From an uncultured Rhizobiaceae group bacterium (GTDB lineage Bacteria; Pseudomonadota; Alphaproteobacteria; Rhizobiales; Rhizobiaceae), in NCBI GenBank assembly GCA_937951645.1, contig CALFBM010000041.1, forward strand, positions 1 through 52,357: a DNA stretch of 52,357 nucleotides, written 5' to 3'. The notes under the pieces were generated by a model, which searched no databases, had not been told where the DNA came from, and saw only the letters and a program-made list of their open reading frames with translations. Position 1 is the first letter of the stretch. Every line of letters begins with the position of its first letter. A program made the position numbers and the translations under genes. Of the stretch, positions 40,545-51,014 are shown piece by piece.

Positions 40545-40670
40545 GTTTGTTTATGCTCGCTATATCGGGCAAATAAGAAAACTTGCAGTTATCTTAATTT
40601 GTCTATTTGATGAGGTTATTGCTCATTTAGCATAGTGAGTAAAAGAGACAAGTTATAAAGTAGGTATGGT

Positions 40671-43013
40671 TTGGCACAGGATAAATTGCCAGGCGTCTCA
40701 ACAAGAGAAAAACTGATAAAACAAAAACAAGAAGAACAAACTCAAGAGACGCAATCGCAAAAGATATGGTTTGCCGGGGAAGCAGAGAGCTTTAACGCGC
40801 CCGCTCACATGGCGCAGTCAAAACGATTTCAGTTAAAACTTTCAAACTTTGCGCTCGATTTTCGTGATGGCATACAAACCAATTTAATTCACGAGCTTGA
40901 AACTGGGCTCGGTTTTAACTTAATGCCTGTCATTCTTGGGATTGGCATTTTAATTTATTTTACAATACCGGCTGAGCCTTCAATGATTGTTTTGGCTGGA
41001 ACAGTTTTGACGCTGGCGATCATTACATGGAAGCTTAAAACACAAAGCAAATTATCGCATACGCTTTTTATCTTGATGTTTCTTGTTGCCGAGATGTTGG
41101 TCGCGCAAACAGCCACAACCGTAAATCAGACACCTATACTGGAACGCCAAACAACCACGCAAATGCAAGCCGTAATTCTAGGTGTGGATCAAAGCAGAAG
41201 GGGGGCAGCGCGCTACCTTGTAAAACCTTTCATGCTTGGTGATTTTAAAGCCATGCAAATTCCTGATCGGCTGAGGGTATCTGCTGCTGCTAAACATCAA
41301 CGGATGTTGCCCGGTGATACAATTTCAGGATTGGTGAGGCTCCAGCCTGTTTCAGGTGCTGTTTATCCAGGGGGGTATGATTTCTCATTCTTTGCCTGGC
41401 ACAAGGGTATGGGCGGCAGTGGTTTTTTTATGGGGCGCCCTGATAAGCTGGAAACAAGACATTCTGTTGGAATAACAGAATATTTTACAATTCAGGTAAA
41501 CAAGATGCGTATTGCTGTTGAAAATCGCATTCTCAAGGCAATGCCGTCTTCTACAGGTAAAATTGCTGTTGCCCTGGTAACCGGAAATAAAACTTATATT
41601 CCCGCAAAGACACAAGAAAACCTGCGTAAAACAGGACTTGCCCATATCCTTGCAATCTCTGGCTTGCATATGGCTTTGGTCACCTTGACTGTTATCTGGT
41701 GCGTAAGATTTATTTTGGTATTTATTCCAACTGTGGCTCTTAGACATCCAATTAAGAAATGGGCAGTCTGTGCCGGCTTTATCAGTGCAACAACTTACTT
41801 GATGTTATCTGGTGCCGGCATAGCAACGCAGCGTGCATGGGTAATGATTTCAGTCATGTTGCTGGCAGTGTTAATGGACAGACGTGCAATTACGATGAGA
41901 AGTGTTGCCATTTCTGCCATGATAATTTTATTGATCAACCCACAAAGCCTGTTGTCACCCGGATTTCAAATGTCCTTTGCTGCGGTGTCTGCACTGGTTG
42001 CAGGTTATGAGATTTTAAATAATCGAAGAAAACTGCAAGCAGAAAATACTTTTAGGCCTGTTAATCAAAACCTGCTGGTTAGAGCAAGTAGTGGTCTCTT
42101 TGGATATTTTTCAGGAATTGCCACAACCAGCTTGATTGCTGGAACAGCAACTGCATTCATAGCAGCCTGGCACTTTCATCAAGTGGCACCCCTTGGGCTT
42201 TTGGCAAATCTTATTGCGATGCCCATTGTCAGTATAATCATTATGCCATTTGTACTTTTTTCAATATTATTAATGCCATATGGTCTGGAATTTTTACCGC
42301 TTACATCTGTATCAATAGGGATTGACTGGGTATTGGAGTCATCCAAATGGGTTGAAAGCCTGTCGCCTGATGGCAATACGGGATTGCTGCCAAGAAAGGC
42401 AATTTTCGTCTTTGCAGTATTTTTGGTTTCAATTTGTCTCTTAAAAACCAGATTGCGATTCCTGGCTTTTATTCCGCTTTTTGCACTGCCATTTACATTG
42501 AAAAACCCGATACCACCTGACGTGATTATCTCCGAGAATGGGCGCGCGATTGCCATAAAAACGGAAAATGAAAAACTCGGTCTCTTGTTTCCAAGAGGCA
42601 GTGCATTTGTTCAAAATATCTGGTTAAAGGCATGGTCTGGCGGAGAGGCGGAAAAACTGGATTTGTCCAAGGATCAATGCAATCGCGAACGCTGTATAAT
42701 CTCTCTGCCATCAAGCAAGGTTCTGCATTTGGTATATAACCCGAAACTCATTCAATCGTCGTGTAATCGGGCAGACATTCTGATTGCACCAAGGTTATGG
42801 TGGGTGAACTGCAAAGAGAGGAACCCGGAACTGGTTTTAAAACGCTATGACTTTGAGCGTTTTGGTACACATGCGTTATATATTAAGAAAGTTAGCCAAA
42901 ATGCTAATATTGAAACCAGAATACTCAACTCAAAAATCCTTGTAGAGACAGCCTTGCCAGAAGCATCCAGGCCCTGGCACAGAATTGTTACACACCCAGA
43001 TAGTGCCAGATAA
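40671..43013 (+). CDS. ComEC/Rec2 family DNA-uptake channel protein
   Basis: ComEC forms the inner-membrane channel for single-stranded DNA in natural transformation. The 780-residue protein has an N-terminal soluble region, several hydrophobic helices and an OB-like DUF4131 region (about 150-260). The Competence domain then starts at ALVTGNKTYIP and LAHILAISGLHMALV, near 305-340. The C-terminal 200 residues are a degenerate beta-lactamase-like domain without clear metal ligands, as usual for alphaproteobacterial members. The start is a TTG preceded by AGGT; no good early in-frame ATG exists. No other competence genes are in view, so transformation is not demonstrated. Confidence 0.85.
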   Translation: MAQDKLPGVSTREKLIKQKQEEQTQETQSQKIWFAGEAESFNAPAHMAQSKRFQLKLSNFALDFRDGIQTNLIHELETGLGFNLMPVILGIGILIYFTIPAEPSMIVLAGTVLTLAIITWKLKTQSKLSHTLFILMFLVAEMLVAQTATTVNQTPILERQTTTQMQAVILGVDQSRRGAARYLVKPFMLGDFKAMQIPDRLRVSAAAKHQRMLPGDTISGLVRLQPVSGAVYPGGYDFSFFAWHKGMGGSGFFMGRPDKLETRHSVGITEYFTIQVNKMRIAVENRILKAMPSSTGKIAVALVTGNKTYIPAKTQENLRKTGLAHILAISGLHMALVTLTVIWCVRFILVFIPTVALRHPIKKWAVCAGFISATTYLMLSGAGIATQRAWVMISVMLLAVLMDRRAITMRSVAISAMIILLINPQSLLSPGFQMSFAAVSALVAGYEILNNRRKLQAENTFRPVNQNLLVRASSGLFGYFSGIATTSLIAGTATAFIAAWHFHQVAPLGLLANLIAMPIVSIIIMPFVLFSILLMPYGLEFLPLTSVSIGIDWVLESSKWVESLSPDGNTGLLPRKAIFVFAVFLVSICLLKTRLRFLAFIPLFALPFTLKNPIPPDVIISENGRAIAIKTENEKLGLLFPRGSAFVQNIWLKAWSGGEAEKLDLSKDQCNRERCIISLPSSKVLHLVYNPKLIQSSCNRADILIAPRLWWVNCKERNPELVLKRYDFERFGTHALYIKKVSQNANIETRILNSKILVETALPEASRPWHRIVTHPDSAR

Positions 43014-43015
43014 TG

Positions 43016-43765
43016 TTAGTGATACTGGCGGATAAGACCTACCAGTTTACCTTGAACCTTTACCTGGTCGGAAGAAAATCTGCGTGTTTCATATGCCGGA
43101 TTAGCTGCTTCAAGCGCAATCATGTTTCCTTCATTACGGAAAGTTTTTAAAGTTGCTTCCTCGTCTTCAATAAGGGCTACAACAATTTCACCACCGCGCG
43201 CTGTTGTTTCCTGACGAATGATAACCGTATCCCCATCAAAAATACCCGCTTCAATCATTGAGTCGCCTTCAACGGTGAGGGCAAAATGCTCACCACTGCG
43301 GATCATCTCAGGAGGAACCGTTACTGAATGCGTATTATCCTGAATGGCAGAAATTGGAACACCAGCAGCAATCTTGCCCATAACAGGGACTGAGAAACCT
43401 GCATTATCATTTTCATATCTATTTTCGTTGCCTGGAAATGGCGTAACATTATCAGCAATTGTAACAGGTGGGCGTTTCGAGCCAAAATCAGCCTGAATGA
43501 CGCTGCCTGTTTGTGCGGGTTCTTCTTGAAGATCCACGGTAGAGCCCCATGAGTCAGGCATTTTAATGACTTCAAGCGCTCGGGCGCGGTTGGGTAGACG
43601 ACGAATAAAACCACGTTCTTCAAGGGCCGTAATCAGACGATGAATTCCGGATTTGGACTTGAGTTCCAATGCATCTTTCATTTCATCAAAGGAGGGCGGC
43701 ACACCTTCTTCTTGCATGCGTTCATGTATGAATTGCAATAAAAGTTGCTGTTTTCTCGTAAGCAT
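43016..43765 (-). CDS. lexA: LexA repressor
   Basis: LexA represses SOS genes and cleaves itself when stimulated by RecA-ssDNA. The 249-residue protein has a winged helix-turn-helix at about residues 1-65 ([21 protein letters not shown]) and a linker of some 60 residues, longer than in E. coli, as is usual in rhizobia. The cleavage site is Ala134-Gly135 in GKIAAGVP. The catalytic Ser169 is in [10 protein letters not shown] and Lys207 in [14 protein letters not shown]7-GTTC box about 100 bp upstream implies autoregulation. The stop is only two bases from the convergent comEC stop. Confidence 0.96.
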   Translation of the reverse strand: MLTRKQQLLLQFIHERMQEEGVPPSFDEMKDALELKSKSGIHRLITALEERGFIRRLPNRARALEVIKMPDSWGSTVDLQEEPAQTGSVIQADFGSKRPPVTIADNVTPFPGNENRYENDNAGFSVPVMGKIAAGVPISAIQDNTHSVTVPPEMIRSGEHFALTVEGDSMIEAGIFDGDTVIIRQETTARGGEIVVALIEDEEATLKTFRNEGNMIALEAANPAYETRRFSSDQVKVQGKLVGLIRQYH

Positions 43766-43863
43766 ATAGCCAACCTTTCATGAGATAACCTGAATGTGCG
43801 TCTGAATTTTATTGAAAACAAATAATGGAATCAAAAGAAACAAACATAGAACATTCTATACAT

Positions 43864-43878
43864 GTTCCTGATATGTTC
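43864..43878. promoter_or_regulatory. LexA (SOS) box upstream of lexA
   Basis: GTTC at 43864-43867 and GTTC at 43875-43878 are spaced by exactly seven bases, the direct-repeat LexA operator known from alphaproteobacteria. It lies 99-113 bases upstream of the lexA start codon. A GAAC at 43849-43852 adds a further half-site nearby. Confidence 0.82.
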
Positions 43879-44030
43879 TGCAAGTGTAAAATTCAAATAA
43901 TAAAACATGCTGCATTACAGGAGTGGTAAAAAACAATCCTAAATCGAAGCTTTAAGCTTCCCTGGTTAAACTGGAAAAATTGGAAAGTTTTATTTGATAT
44001 TTACGAAGTGAATTGGCTTTGTATTGATTT

Positions 44031-45260
44031 TCAACTCATCAACACAATTTCACACGCATCCCCTTTTTTTGCAGCAGGCGCTTTTACGGCTCGGTAGACA
44101 AGGCAATCTGCGCGGACCAGATTGGCGAGCATTGATGAGTCTTGCTTTGTAAAGGGCTTTGCGATGCGTTTGCCATCCCTTGAGGTTTCCAAGGTTGCCC
44201 GCATGTATTCGGCACGCTCATCATTTTGCGGAAGACTACAACCCAAAACAGCCGGCAGCAAGTTGATGGCAGTTTCGTCTTTGCCTGATAGCAGGTTTAT
44301 AAGCGGTTTTGTAAACACATTGAAAGCCACCAGCGAAGACACAGGATTACCCGCAAGTCCTGTCAGATAAACGGTTCTGCCATCATGTGTAACCTTGCCG
44401 AATAAAAATGGTTTGCCTGGTCTCATGGCAATCTTTGCTATTTCAAATTCAAAGCCCATTTCTTGCGCGACAGGCAGAACCAGATCATGATCGCCTACGG
44501 ATGCACCTCCAGTGGTTACAATGATATTGGCGCCTTGATCGAGTGCATCTTGCAGCTTTGCGTGAAGAGCAGTTTTTGTGTCGCCTGCAATGCCTATGTC
44601 CAAAACCTCTGCACCGCAATTTTGGATGCTTGCAGCAATTCCGAATGTATTTGAAGCAATAATCTGGCCAGGCAAAGTAGCTTCACCCGGCATAACGAGT
44701 TCATCACCCGTTGAAATCATCGCAACCTTGGCTTTTTTATAAACAGGAAGCTCTGCATGGTTCATGGAAGCTGCCAAGGCCAGACGATAAGGAGTAAGAA
44801 CATCGCCCGCTTTAAGCAATGTTTCACCCATCTGAAAGTCCAGTCCGGCATTGCGGATAAACTTGCCTTGTGGTGTGCCGGTTAAAACCTCAACGCTACC
44901 ATCGCCTGGATTGGTGTTTTCCTGAATAATGATTGTATCCGCACCTTGTGGCACAACGGCACCTGTAAAGATACGAACAGCCTCACCTTGTGCAACGGGA
45001 TGATCAAAAGGCGTGCCTGCCTTGGATTCTCCAATGATCCTTAAACAAACGGGTAGGGATGTGACGTCCGACTGTTTAACCGCATAACCATCCATGGCAG
45101 AAGCATCAAAGGGCGGTTGTGTACGAAGTGAAACCAAATCCTGGGAAAGAATTCGGTTAGCTGCCTTGTTCAAGGCAAGCTTTTCTTCGCCAATCGCTTT
45201 TGCGCCATCCAGAACAATTTTCAGTGCTTTTTCAGCAGGAATAAGTTCACTTGGAGACAT
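44031..45260 (-). CDS. moeA: Molybdopterin molybdenumtransferase MoeA
   Basis: MoeA inserts molybdate into adenylylated molybdopterin, the last step of molybdenum cofactor synthesis. The 409-residue protein has the usual domain order, with PPFDASAMDGYAV, IFTGAVVPQGADTII, ISTGDELVMPGE, the TTGGASVGDHDLV motif of the MogA-like domain, MRPGKPFLFG and GLAGNPVSS. It starts three bases after moaC, in the conserved rhizobial run trpD-trpC-moaC-moeA-lexA. Confidence 0.95.
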   Translation of the reverse strand: MSPSELIPAEKALKIVLDGAKAIGEEKLALNKAANRILSQDLVSLRTQPPFDASAMDGYAVKQSDVTSLPVCLRIIGESKAGTPFDHPVAQGEAVRIFTGAVVPQGADTIIIQENTNPGDGSVEVLTGTPQGKFIRNAGLDFQMGETLLKAGDVLTPYRLALAASMNHAELPVYKKAKVAMISTGDELVMPGEATLPGQIIASNTFGIAASIQNCGAEVLDIGIAGDTKTALHAKLQDALDQGANIIVTTGGASVGDHDLVLPVAQEMGFEFEIAKIAMRPGKPFLFGKVTHDGRTVYLTGLAGNPVSSLVAFNVFTKPLINLLSGKDETAINLLPAVLGCSLPQNDERAEYMRATLETSRDGKRIAKPFTKQDSSMLANLVRADCLVYRAVKAPAAKKGDACEIVLMS

Positions 45261-45263
45261 GTA

Positions 45264-45740
45264 TCAATCGCGTTTCCAGTGGCCGGATTTGCCACCTTTT
45301 TTTTCGTCAAGAACAATGCCGGAGATTTCCATGCCGCGATCAACAGCTTTTACCATATCATAAATCGTAAGACACGTTACAGAACAGGCGGTCAAGGCTT
45401 CCATCTCGACACCTGTTTGACCAGAAACACCTGCCATGGCACTCACACGAAGACCTGGAAGGGTATCATCGGCCTCAATATCAACAGTAACCTTGGTAAG
45501 GCCTATCGGATGGCATAATGGAATAAGGTCTGATGTTTTCTTGGCAGCCATTATGCCTGCGATGCGAGCGGTGGCCAGGACATCGCCTTTCCTGGCATTG
45601 CCTTCTAAAACAAGTTTCAAGGTTTTAGGAAGCATTTTTACGTGGCCGATGGCAGTTGCCTCTCGTATTGTGTTGGCTTTTTCACCCACATCAACCATAT
45701 GCGCTTCACCCGTTTTGCCAATATGTGTCAGTTCAGACAT
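45264..45740 (-). CDS. moaC: Cyclic pyranopterin monophosphate synthase MoaC
   Basis: MoaC turns the MoaA product into cyclic pyranopterin monophosphate, the first stable intermediate of molybdenum cofactor synthesis. The protein is 158 residues, with [14 protein letters not shown] at the N-terminus, the [13 protein letters not shown] substrate loop and [25 protein letters not shown], which carries the active-site Asp and Lys. The first base of its ATG is next to the end of trpC, and moeA follows at once. Confidence 0.97.
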   Translation of the reverse strand: MSELTHIGKTGEAHMVDVGEKANTIREATAIGHVKMLPKTLKLVLEGNARKGDVLATARIAGIMAAKKTSDLIPLCHPIGLTKVTVDIEADDTLPGLRVSAMAGVSGQTGVEMEALTACSVTCLTIYDMVKAVDRGMEISGIVLDEKKGGKSGHWKRD

Positions 45741-46541
45741 TTAAGCAGCCTTTTCCAGAAGGTCACGTGTAGCCTTTGCAACATCATCTTGGCGCATTAA
45801 ACTCTCACCAATCAGAAAAGTCTTGATATTGGATGCAGAAAGACGTGTTAAGTCATAAGGCGTAAAAATACCACTTTCGCCAATAAGCAATTTGTTTCGA
45901 GGGATAAGCCTGGCAAGCCGCTCGCTCGTTTCAAGGGATACGTCGAATGTCTTGAGATTACGGTTGTTGATACCAAGTAACGCAGAATTCATGCACTTTA
46001 ATGCACGTTCAAGCTCTGCTTCGTTATGTACTTCGACCAACACATCCATTCCAAGTTCAAAGGCGGTTTCTTCAAGTGCCATGGCTTCTTCATCTGTAAC
46101 GGATGCCATGATAACCAGAATGCAATCACCACCCCAGGCACGTGCTTCGTAGACCTGATATGGTTCATATAAAAAGTCTTTGCGAATGGCAGGGAGTGAA
46201 ACAGCATTGCGGGCATCGGTCAGAAATTCTGGTGCACCTTGAAAGCTTGGTGTATCTGTTAAAACGGAAAGACATGCTGCACCACCTTGCTCGTAAGCTT
46301 TTGCAAGCTCTGGCGGGTTGAAATCCTCACGGATCAAACCTTTTGACGGGCTGGCTTTTTTAATCTCGGCAATAAGGGCATATTTGCCTGCATCAAGTTT
46401 GGTTTGAAGTGCATTATGAAAACCGCGCGGTGCGGAAACGTCTGAGATTTTGGCTTTTAAATCATCAAGTGAAACAGCAGATTTTGCCGCAACTATTTCC
46501 TCGCGTTTATAAAGCTCGATTTTCTTTAGGATATCAGCCAT
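45741..46541 (-). CDS. trpC: Indole-3-glycerol phosphate synthase
   Basis: TrpC closes the indole ring in tryptophan synthesis. The 266-residue TIM barrel is not fused to TrpF. Signatures are [12 protein letters not shown] with the catalytic Lys, [39 protein letters not shown] and [10 protein letters not shown]. It overlaps trpD by one base. Confidence 0.97.
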   Translation of the reverse strand: MADILKKIELYKREEIVAAKSAVSLDDLKAKISDVSAPRGFHNALQTKLDAGKYALIAEIKKASPSKGLIREDFNPPELAKAYEQGGAACLSVLTDTPSFQGAPEFLTDARNAVSLPAIRKDFLYEPYQVYEARAWGGDCILVIMASVTDEEAMALEETAFELGMDVLVEVHNEAELERALKCMNSALLGINNRNLKTFDVSLETSERLARLIPRNKLLIGESGIFTPYDLTRLSASNIKTFLIGESLMRQDDVAKATRDLLEKAA

Positions 46542-47560
46542 TATACATTACCCTGATTGGAAACTGTAATAAGCTTTTCAAGTGTGTTGAATGCCTGTCC
46601 CTTGTCAATTGCTTCTGCTGCAATCCTTGCGCCTTCTTGAAGGGTTGAAACTCTATCAGCTACCATAAGCGAGCATGCTGTATTCATGATGACCATGTTA
46701 CGGTAAGCCGATGGTTTGCCATCGAGAACATCTCGCAATGCCTTGGCATTTTCAGTTGAATCTCCGCCTGCGATATCATTATCACTTGCAACATCAAAAC
46801 CAAAATCAGACGGATTTATTTCAAATGTTTTTACTGAACCATTTGCAAGTTCTGCAACTTGTGTCGTTCCTGTTATTGTCACTTCATCAAAGCCCTGACC
46901 GTGAACAACCCAGATTTTTTCCGAGCCAAGCTTTTGTGCAACCTTTGCAGCTGTAAGCACCCATTGTGGCGCAAAAACACCCAAGAGCTGGCGTTTCACG
47001 CCTGCAGGGTTGCACATCGGACCAAGCAGGTTGAAAATAGTTCTGGTCGCAAGTTCAACACGGGCAGGGCCAACATGTCTCATGGCCGAGTGGTGAGCAG
47101 GAGCAAACATGAAACCAATCCCTGCCTCTTCAATGCAATCACTAATCTGGCCTGGTGAAAGCTCTATGTTTATACCGAGTGCAGTTAAAACATCCGATGC
47201 GCCTGATTTGGATGAAAGTGAGCGATTACCATGTTTTGCAACGGGAATACCGCAGCTGGCTGTTACAATCGCTGTGCAGGTCGAGATGTTATAAGAACCC
47301 TTGGCATCACCGCCTGTTCCCACAATGTCTATGGCATTAACGGGTGCATCCACCGGTAGCATAACGGCACGCAAGGCATCAATTGCACCTGCAAACTCGT
47401 CTTCCGTTTCACCACGAACACGCATGCCCATCAGTACAGCGCCAATTTGTGCGTCTGTTGCATCACCTGACATGATGATATTGAAAGCAGCTTTTGTGTC
47501 TTCACGGCTTAAACTTTGACCATTAGCAAGCTGGCCAATTGCTTCTTTCAAATCTTGCAT
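46541..47560 (-). CDS. trpD: Anthranilate phosphoribosyltransferase
   Basis: TrpD transfers phosphoribose to anthranilate. The 339-residue enzyme is the stand-alone form, without a glutamine amidotransferase domain. Motifs are [15 protein letters not shown] (PRPP loop), [19 protein letters not shown] and [16 protein letters not shown]. It follows ppiD after a 49-bp gap on the same strand, with trpC and the moa/moe genes downstream. Confidence 0.97.
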   Translation of the reverse strand: MQDLKEAIGQLANGQSLSREDTKAAFNIIMSGDATDAQIGAVLMGMRVRGETEDEFAGAIDALRAVMLPVDAPVNAIDIVGTGGDAKGSYNISTCTAIVTASCGIPVAKHGNRSLSSKSGASDVLTALGINIELSPGQISDCIEEAGIGFMFAPAHHSAMRHVGPARVELATRTIFNLLGPMCNPAGVKRQLLGVFAPQWVLTAAKVAQKLGSEKIWVVHGQGFDEVTITGTTQVAELANGSVKTFEINPSDFGFDVASDNDIAGGDSTENAKALRDVLDGKPSAYRNMVIMNTACSLMVADRVSTLQEGARIAAEAIDKGQAFNTLEKLITVSNQGNV

Positions 47561-47609
47561 GTCACTCCCAAAGGATACTTAAGTTGCTTCTTCCAACATT
47601 TATTGGAAG

Positions 47610-49532
47610 TTACATGCCATGTCCACCGCCACCATATGAATTAAAGGCTGCTTCTATGCTGCCTTGATTTACGGTAACATCAAGACGGGATTGCATATCC
47701 TGAACAACCTGATTGAGTATATCATCTGATGCCGCGGCATTAAGTTGTTCAATTCCTTCAGCAGGTATGGTTTTGTCATCAGGTTCCTGCACTTCTGCAA
47801 CACGCAATACGATAACGTTGCCATCAGTTGCTTGTGCAATCTTTATGTCACCTTTCTTGGCATCAAAACCCTCTGTAATTGCATTGTTACCAATCTTTGG
47901 GTCTTGTGCATTTCTTGCAAGTGCAGCGCTTGTTTCAAATTTTACCGCCGACCCAATGGAGTCTACGGGAAGAACATCTGCCAAAACGGCATTCATGTCT
48001 TCACCTTTGCGAATACGCTCAGCAATGCTTTCTGCTATTTCCAAAACCTTCTTGTTGGTTTCTTGTGTTACCCAGGCATCGCCAACGTCACTTTTAACTT
48101 CTTCAAGCTCTTTTTGACGTGGTGGTGTAATATCCTCGACTTCATACCAAAGGAAACCATCATCACCGACCGGCAATTCCCTGGTATCATCTCCTGGCTG
48201 ACTTTCAAAAGCGACGCGTAACAGTTGTTGTAATATTGGAATGTCTGCAATGGTGTTACCATTTTCATCACGTCCCTGCGCATCTATTTTTGTCACGACA
48301 CGTGTTCTTAGATCCAGCGCCTTGGCTGCATCGACCAAATTGCTGCCAGCAGCGCGTTCGTCTTCAACCGCATCAAACGTATTAAAAACTTCATCACCTG
48401 CTTTTTGCAAGGCAAGTTCATCACGGATTTTGTCTTTGACTTCATTATAGGCAGTTGTGGTCTTAGCTTTAATTTCGCTTACGCGTACAATAACAGACCC
48501 AAAAAGGCCCTCAATTATATTTGTTGGCACATTAAGCTCAGCTTTAAAGGCAGCCTCACTTACTTTTGTATCGGGTAACTCGGTTTTGGTAACAAGCCCA
48601 AGGTCGATATCCTTGATGGTTTTACCAAGCTCTTTGACTACATCTTCAAAAGAAGTGCCTGAAGCCAGTTTTTCCTTAACACTTTCTGCTTCAACCTTGT
48701 CTTTCAGAACCAACTGTTCAACACGGCGCGTTTCGGGAGTGCGAAGGCCCTTTTTCTGGGCGTCATAAGCTGTTCTAATCTCATCATCAGTAATGTCTTG
48801 CGGTTTTACAATGTCTGATGCGCGCAAGGTCAGCAATGTCAGTTTGCGATATTCAGGCGCCATGTAATTTGCCTTGTTTGCCTCATAATATTCCGAAATA
48901 TCAGTCTGTGTTGGCACGGGCTTGGTTTCCATTACTTCTGACCCCACAGCAACATAATCAAACACGCGCTTTTCATTTCTGAAAAGTGCAATGGCATCTG
49001 AAAACACTTTAGGCATGTCAAGCGAGGCCGAGGTGCCTTCCAGAATTTGGTTGCGAAGTGCCACGCGCTTGCGATCCTGAATATATTCATCTTCTGACAA
49101 ACCATATTGGCGAAGTGTTGATCGCAGAATATTTCTGGAAAATGTTCCCGATAAATCACGGAAAGTTGGATCATTTGCAATTTCCTGCGCGAGTGCTTTA
49201 TCAGAAAGGCCAAGCCCCATGATGCGTGTATTTTCGTCCAGTACGGCGCCAGATGTAACCTGCGCCAGAACATTATTACGAAGACCGAAAATATCGGCTT
49301 CCTGTCTGGTTAACCTGCGGCCGGCTTGTTGTGACAGTTGATTAAGCTGATTGTCATAGGCAAAGCGATATTCCTGAGCCGTGACGTTGGAGTCTCCAAC
49401 AGTAACAACATTGCCGGCAGGCCCAAATAAAATACTGCTGGAAACACCCCAAATCGCAAAGCTGCCGATCAGCAAGGCGATAAGTATTTTTGCTGTCCAG
49501 CCTTTGGAAAAGCCTCTTAGTAAATTCATCAT
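47610..49532 (-). CDS. PpiD-like membrane-anchored peptidyl-prolyl isomerase / chaperone
   Basis: This 640-residue protein has one N-terminal transmembrane helix (WTAKILIALLIGSFAIWGV) and a large periplasmic part. The first 170 residues form the SurA-like chaperone region. Parvulin-like sequence follows at about 255-365 (LVLKDKVEAESVKEKLASG, then FGSVIVRVSEI), and a degenerate second half ends in a glycine-rich tail. This is the PpiD type, which helps proteins leaving the Sec translocon to fold. I start at ATG 49532-49530; the in-frame TTG at 49547 has no clear ribosome site. It heads the run to moeA. Confidence 0.88.
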   Translation of the reverse strand: MMNLLRGFSKGWTAKILIALLIGSFAIWGVSSSILFGPAGNVVTVGDSNVTAQEYRFAYDNQLNQLSQQAGRRLTRQEADIFGLRNNVLAQVTSGAVLDENTRIMGLGLSDKALAQEIANDPTFRDLSGTFSRNILRSTLRQYGLSEDEYIQDRKRVALRNQILEGTSASLDMPKVFSDAIALFRNEKRVFDYVAVGSEVMETKPVPTQTDISEYYEANKANYMAPEYRKLTLLTLRASDIVKPQDITDDEIRTAYDAQKKGLRTPETRRVEQLVLKDKVEAESVKEKLASGTSFEDVVKELGKTIKDIDLGLVTKTELPDTKVSEAAFKAELNVPTNIIEGLFGSVIVRVSEIKAKTTTAYNEVKDKIRDELALQKAGDEVFNTFDAVEDERAAGSNLVDAAKALDLRTRVVTKIDAQGRDENGNTIADIPILQQLLRVAFESQPGDDTRELPVGDDGFLWYEVEDITPPRQKELEEVKSDVGDAWVTQETNKKVLEIAESIAERIRKGEDMNAVLADVLPVDSIGSAVKFETSAALARNAQDPKIGNNAITEGFDAKKGDIKIAQATDGNVIVLRVAEVQEPDDKTIPAEGIEQLNAAASDDILNQVVQDMQSRLDVTVNQGSIEAAFNSYGGGGHGM

Positions 49533-49686
49533 GGTATTTTCGTCCAAATCAGTAAATCATGTTGCTTTTGGATATATCGACTTGCGGCCTGCTACTCAAG
49601 CTTATGTGCATGATTTAAGCCTCACGATTGCGTTTTTATGATTAAAGTTTAGAAATGGCACAAATCAAATCAACCGAGAGCATGAA

Positions 49687-50454
49687 ATGACACCTGATAT
49701 TAAACCATTAGTCGCTGGAAACTGGAAAATGAACGGCCTGAAAACCTCTCTTAACGAGATTGGTGCAATGGGTCAGGGCTTTGATTCTGCACTTCAAGAC
49801 AAAATTGACATGATGATCTGTACGCCAGCAACCCTTGTTCTAACTGCTGCGCATACTGCACTTGGCAGTGGCATCGCAATTGGCGGTGAAGATTGTCACG
49901 CAAATGCATCAGGCGCGCATACAGGTGATATATCAGCTGAAATGCTAAAGGATGCAGGGGCTACAGCTGTTATCGTGGGGCACTCAGAACGCAGAACGGA
50001 TCATGGTGAAAGTAATGCAGATGTAAAGGCCAAGGCAAACGCAGGTTTGCGGGCAGGGCTTTTGACCATTGTTTGTATCGGCGAGACGGAAGCACAACGC
50101 AAATCAGGTGAAACGCTTGCCGTTTTGAAGGATCAACTGGATGGTTCCATGCCAGACAATTCAGAAGCTTCGCAAGTTGTTGTGGCTTACGAGCCTGTCT
50201 GGGCAATTGGCACAGGGCTTGTTCCTTCATCTGACGATGTAAAAGAAGCACACGCATTCATTCGTGAGAACTTGAGAGCCAGATTTGGTGATGAGGGTGC
50301 AAAAATGAGATTGCTTTATGGTGGCTCTGTAAAACCATCCAATGCAGTTGAACTCATGGGCATCGCAAATGTCGATGGCGCACTGGTAGGTGGTGCAAGC
50401 CTCAAGGCTGTTGATTTCCTTGGAATTTGTGCAGCATATAATGAATTAATATAA
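49687..50454 (+). CDS. tpiA: Triosephosphate isomerase
   Basis: TpiA interconverts dihydroxyacetone phosphate and glyceraldehyde 3-phosphate. The 255-residue TIM barrel has GNWKMNG with Lys14, VGHSERR with His99, [10 protein letters not shown] with the catalytic Glu169, and the phosphate-binding YGGSVKPSN. It diverges from ppiD, and the order tpiA-secG-pyrG is usual for rhizobia. Confidence 0.98.
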   Translation: MTPDIKPLVAGNWKMNGLKTSLNEIGAMGQGFDSALQDKIDMMICTPATLVLTAAHTALGSGIAIGGEDCHANASGAHTGDISAEMLKDAGATAVIVGHSERRTDHGESNADVKAKANAGLRAGLLTIVCIGETEAQRKSGETLAVLKDQLDGSMPDNSEASQVVVAYEPVWAIGTGLVPSSDDVKEAHAFIRENLRARFGDEGAKMRLLYGGSVKPSNAVELMGIANVDGALVGGASLKAVDFLGICAAYNELI

Positions 50455-50582
50455 CTCTTGTAATCATAATCCTGACACCCATCTGATGGTATAGGAAAAT
50501 CAGGGTTTGCACTCTTTGTGCAACCGTGTAAAAGAGCGCAAAGTATGAAATCAATAGCTAAGACAGGCTAAACGGGGAAAAT

Positions 50583-50951
50583 ATGGAAACCGTAATTATT
50601 GTAATCCATTTGATGATTGTAGTTGCACTTGTAATCGTTGTGCTTTTACAGCGTTCAGAAGGCGGCGCGCTTGGTATGGGCGGCGGCGGCGGTTCTGGCG
50701 GTGGCTTCATGTCTGCACGCGGTGCTGCAAATGCGCTGACACGTACAACAGCAATTCTGGCAGCAGCCTTTTTTGTAACTTCAATCACGCTGGGCATTAT
50801 TTCAGGCGTTGAAGGCGGTGGGGTTCTGGATAATCTGCCATTGCAAGAACAACAAGGCGGTGAAGGCGGTATTCTTGACCAGCTTCCGGGCGGTGGTGAT
50901 CTTTCCGGTGATGATGCCACACAAGAACCGCAAGTTCCTACTTCACAATAA
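50583..50951 (+). CDS. secG: Protein translocase subunit SecG
   Basis: SecG joins SecY and SecE in the inner-membrane translocon. The 122-residue protein has two transmembrane segments (about residues 2-20 and 52-75), with the conserved VVLLQRSEGGALGMGGGGG loop and an ARGAANALTRTTAILA stretch between them. A Gly/Gln-rich tail follows, as is common in alphaproteobacteria. The ATG is preceded by ACGGGG. A strong terminator separates it from pyrG. Confidence 0.94.
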   Translation: METVIIVIHLMIVVALVIVVLLQRSEGGALGMGGGGGSGGGFMSARGAANALTRTTAILAAAFFVTSITLGIISGVEGGGVLDNLPLQEQQGGEGGILDQLPGGGDLSGDDATQEPQVPTSQ

Positions 50952-50970
50952 ATTGGTGCAAATTTTTCAT

Positions 50971-51007
50971 AAAAATGCCTCTAAATTATTTTAGAGGCAT
51001 TTTTTTT
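50971..51007 (+). terminator. Strong intrinsic terminator of secG
   Basis: Arms 50971-50985 and 50990-51004 form a perfect 15-bp stem with a TTAT loop, and the T run continues to 51007. The stem's A/T flanks make it look bidirectional, but only the + strand has a gene ending here. It lies 59 bases before the pyrG start. Confidence 0.95.
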
Positions 51008-51014
51008 GGGATAG

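Noticed and set aside
43946-43960. 15-base palindrome GAAGCTTTAAGCTTC between moeA and lexA
   Set aside because: The stem is only 5-7 bp and the T run on the minus strand begins about 11 bases later, so I cannot call a terminator or an operator from it.
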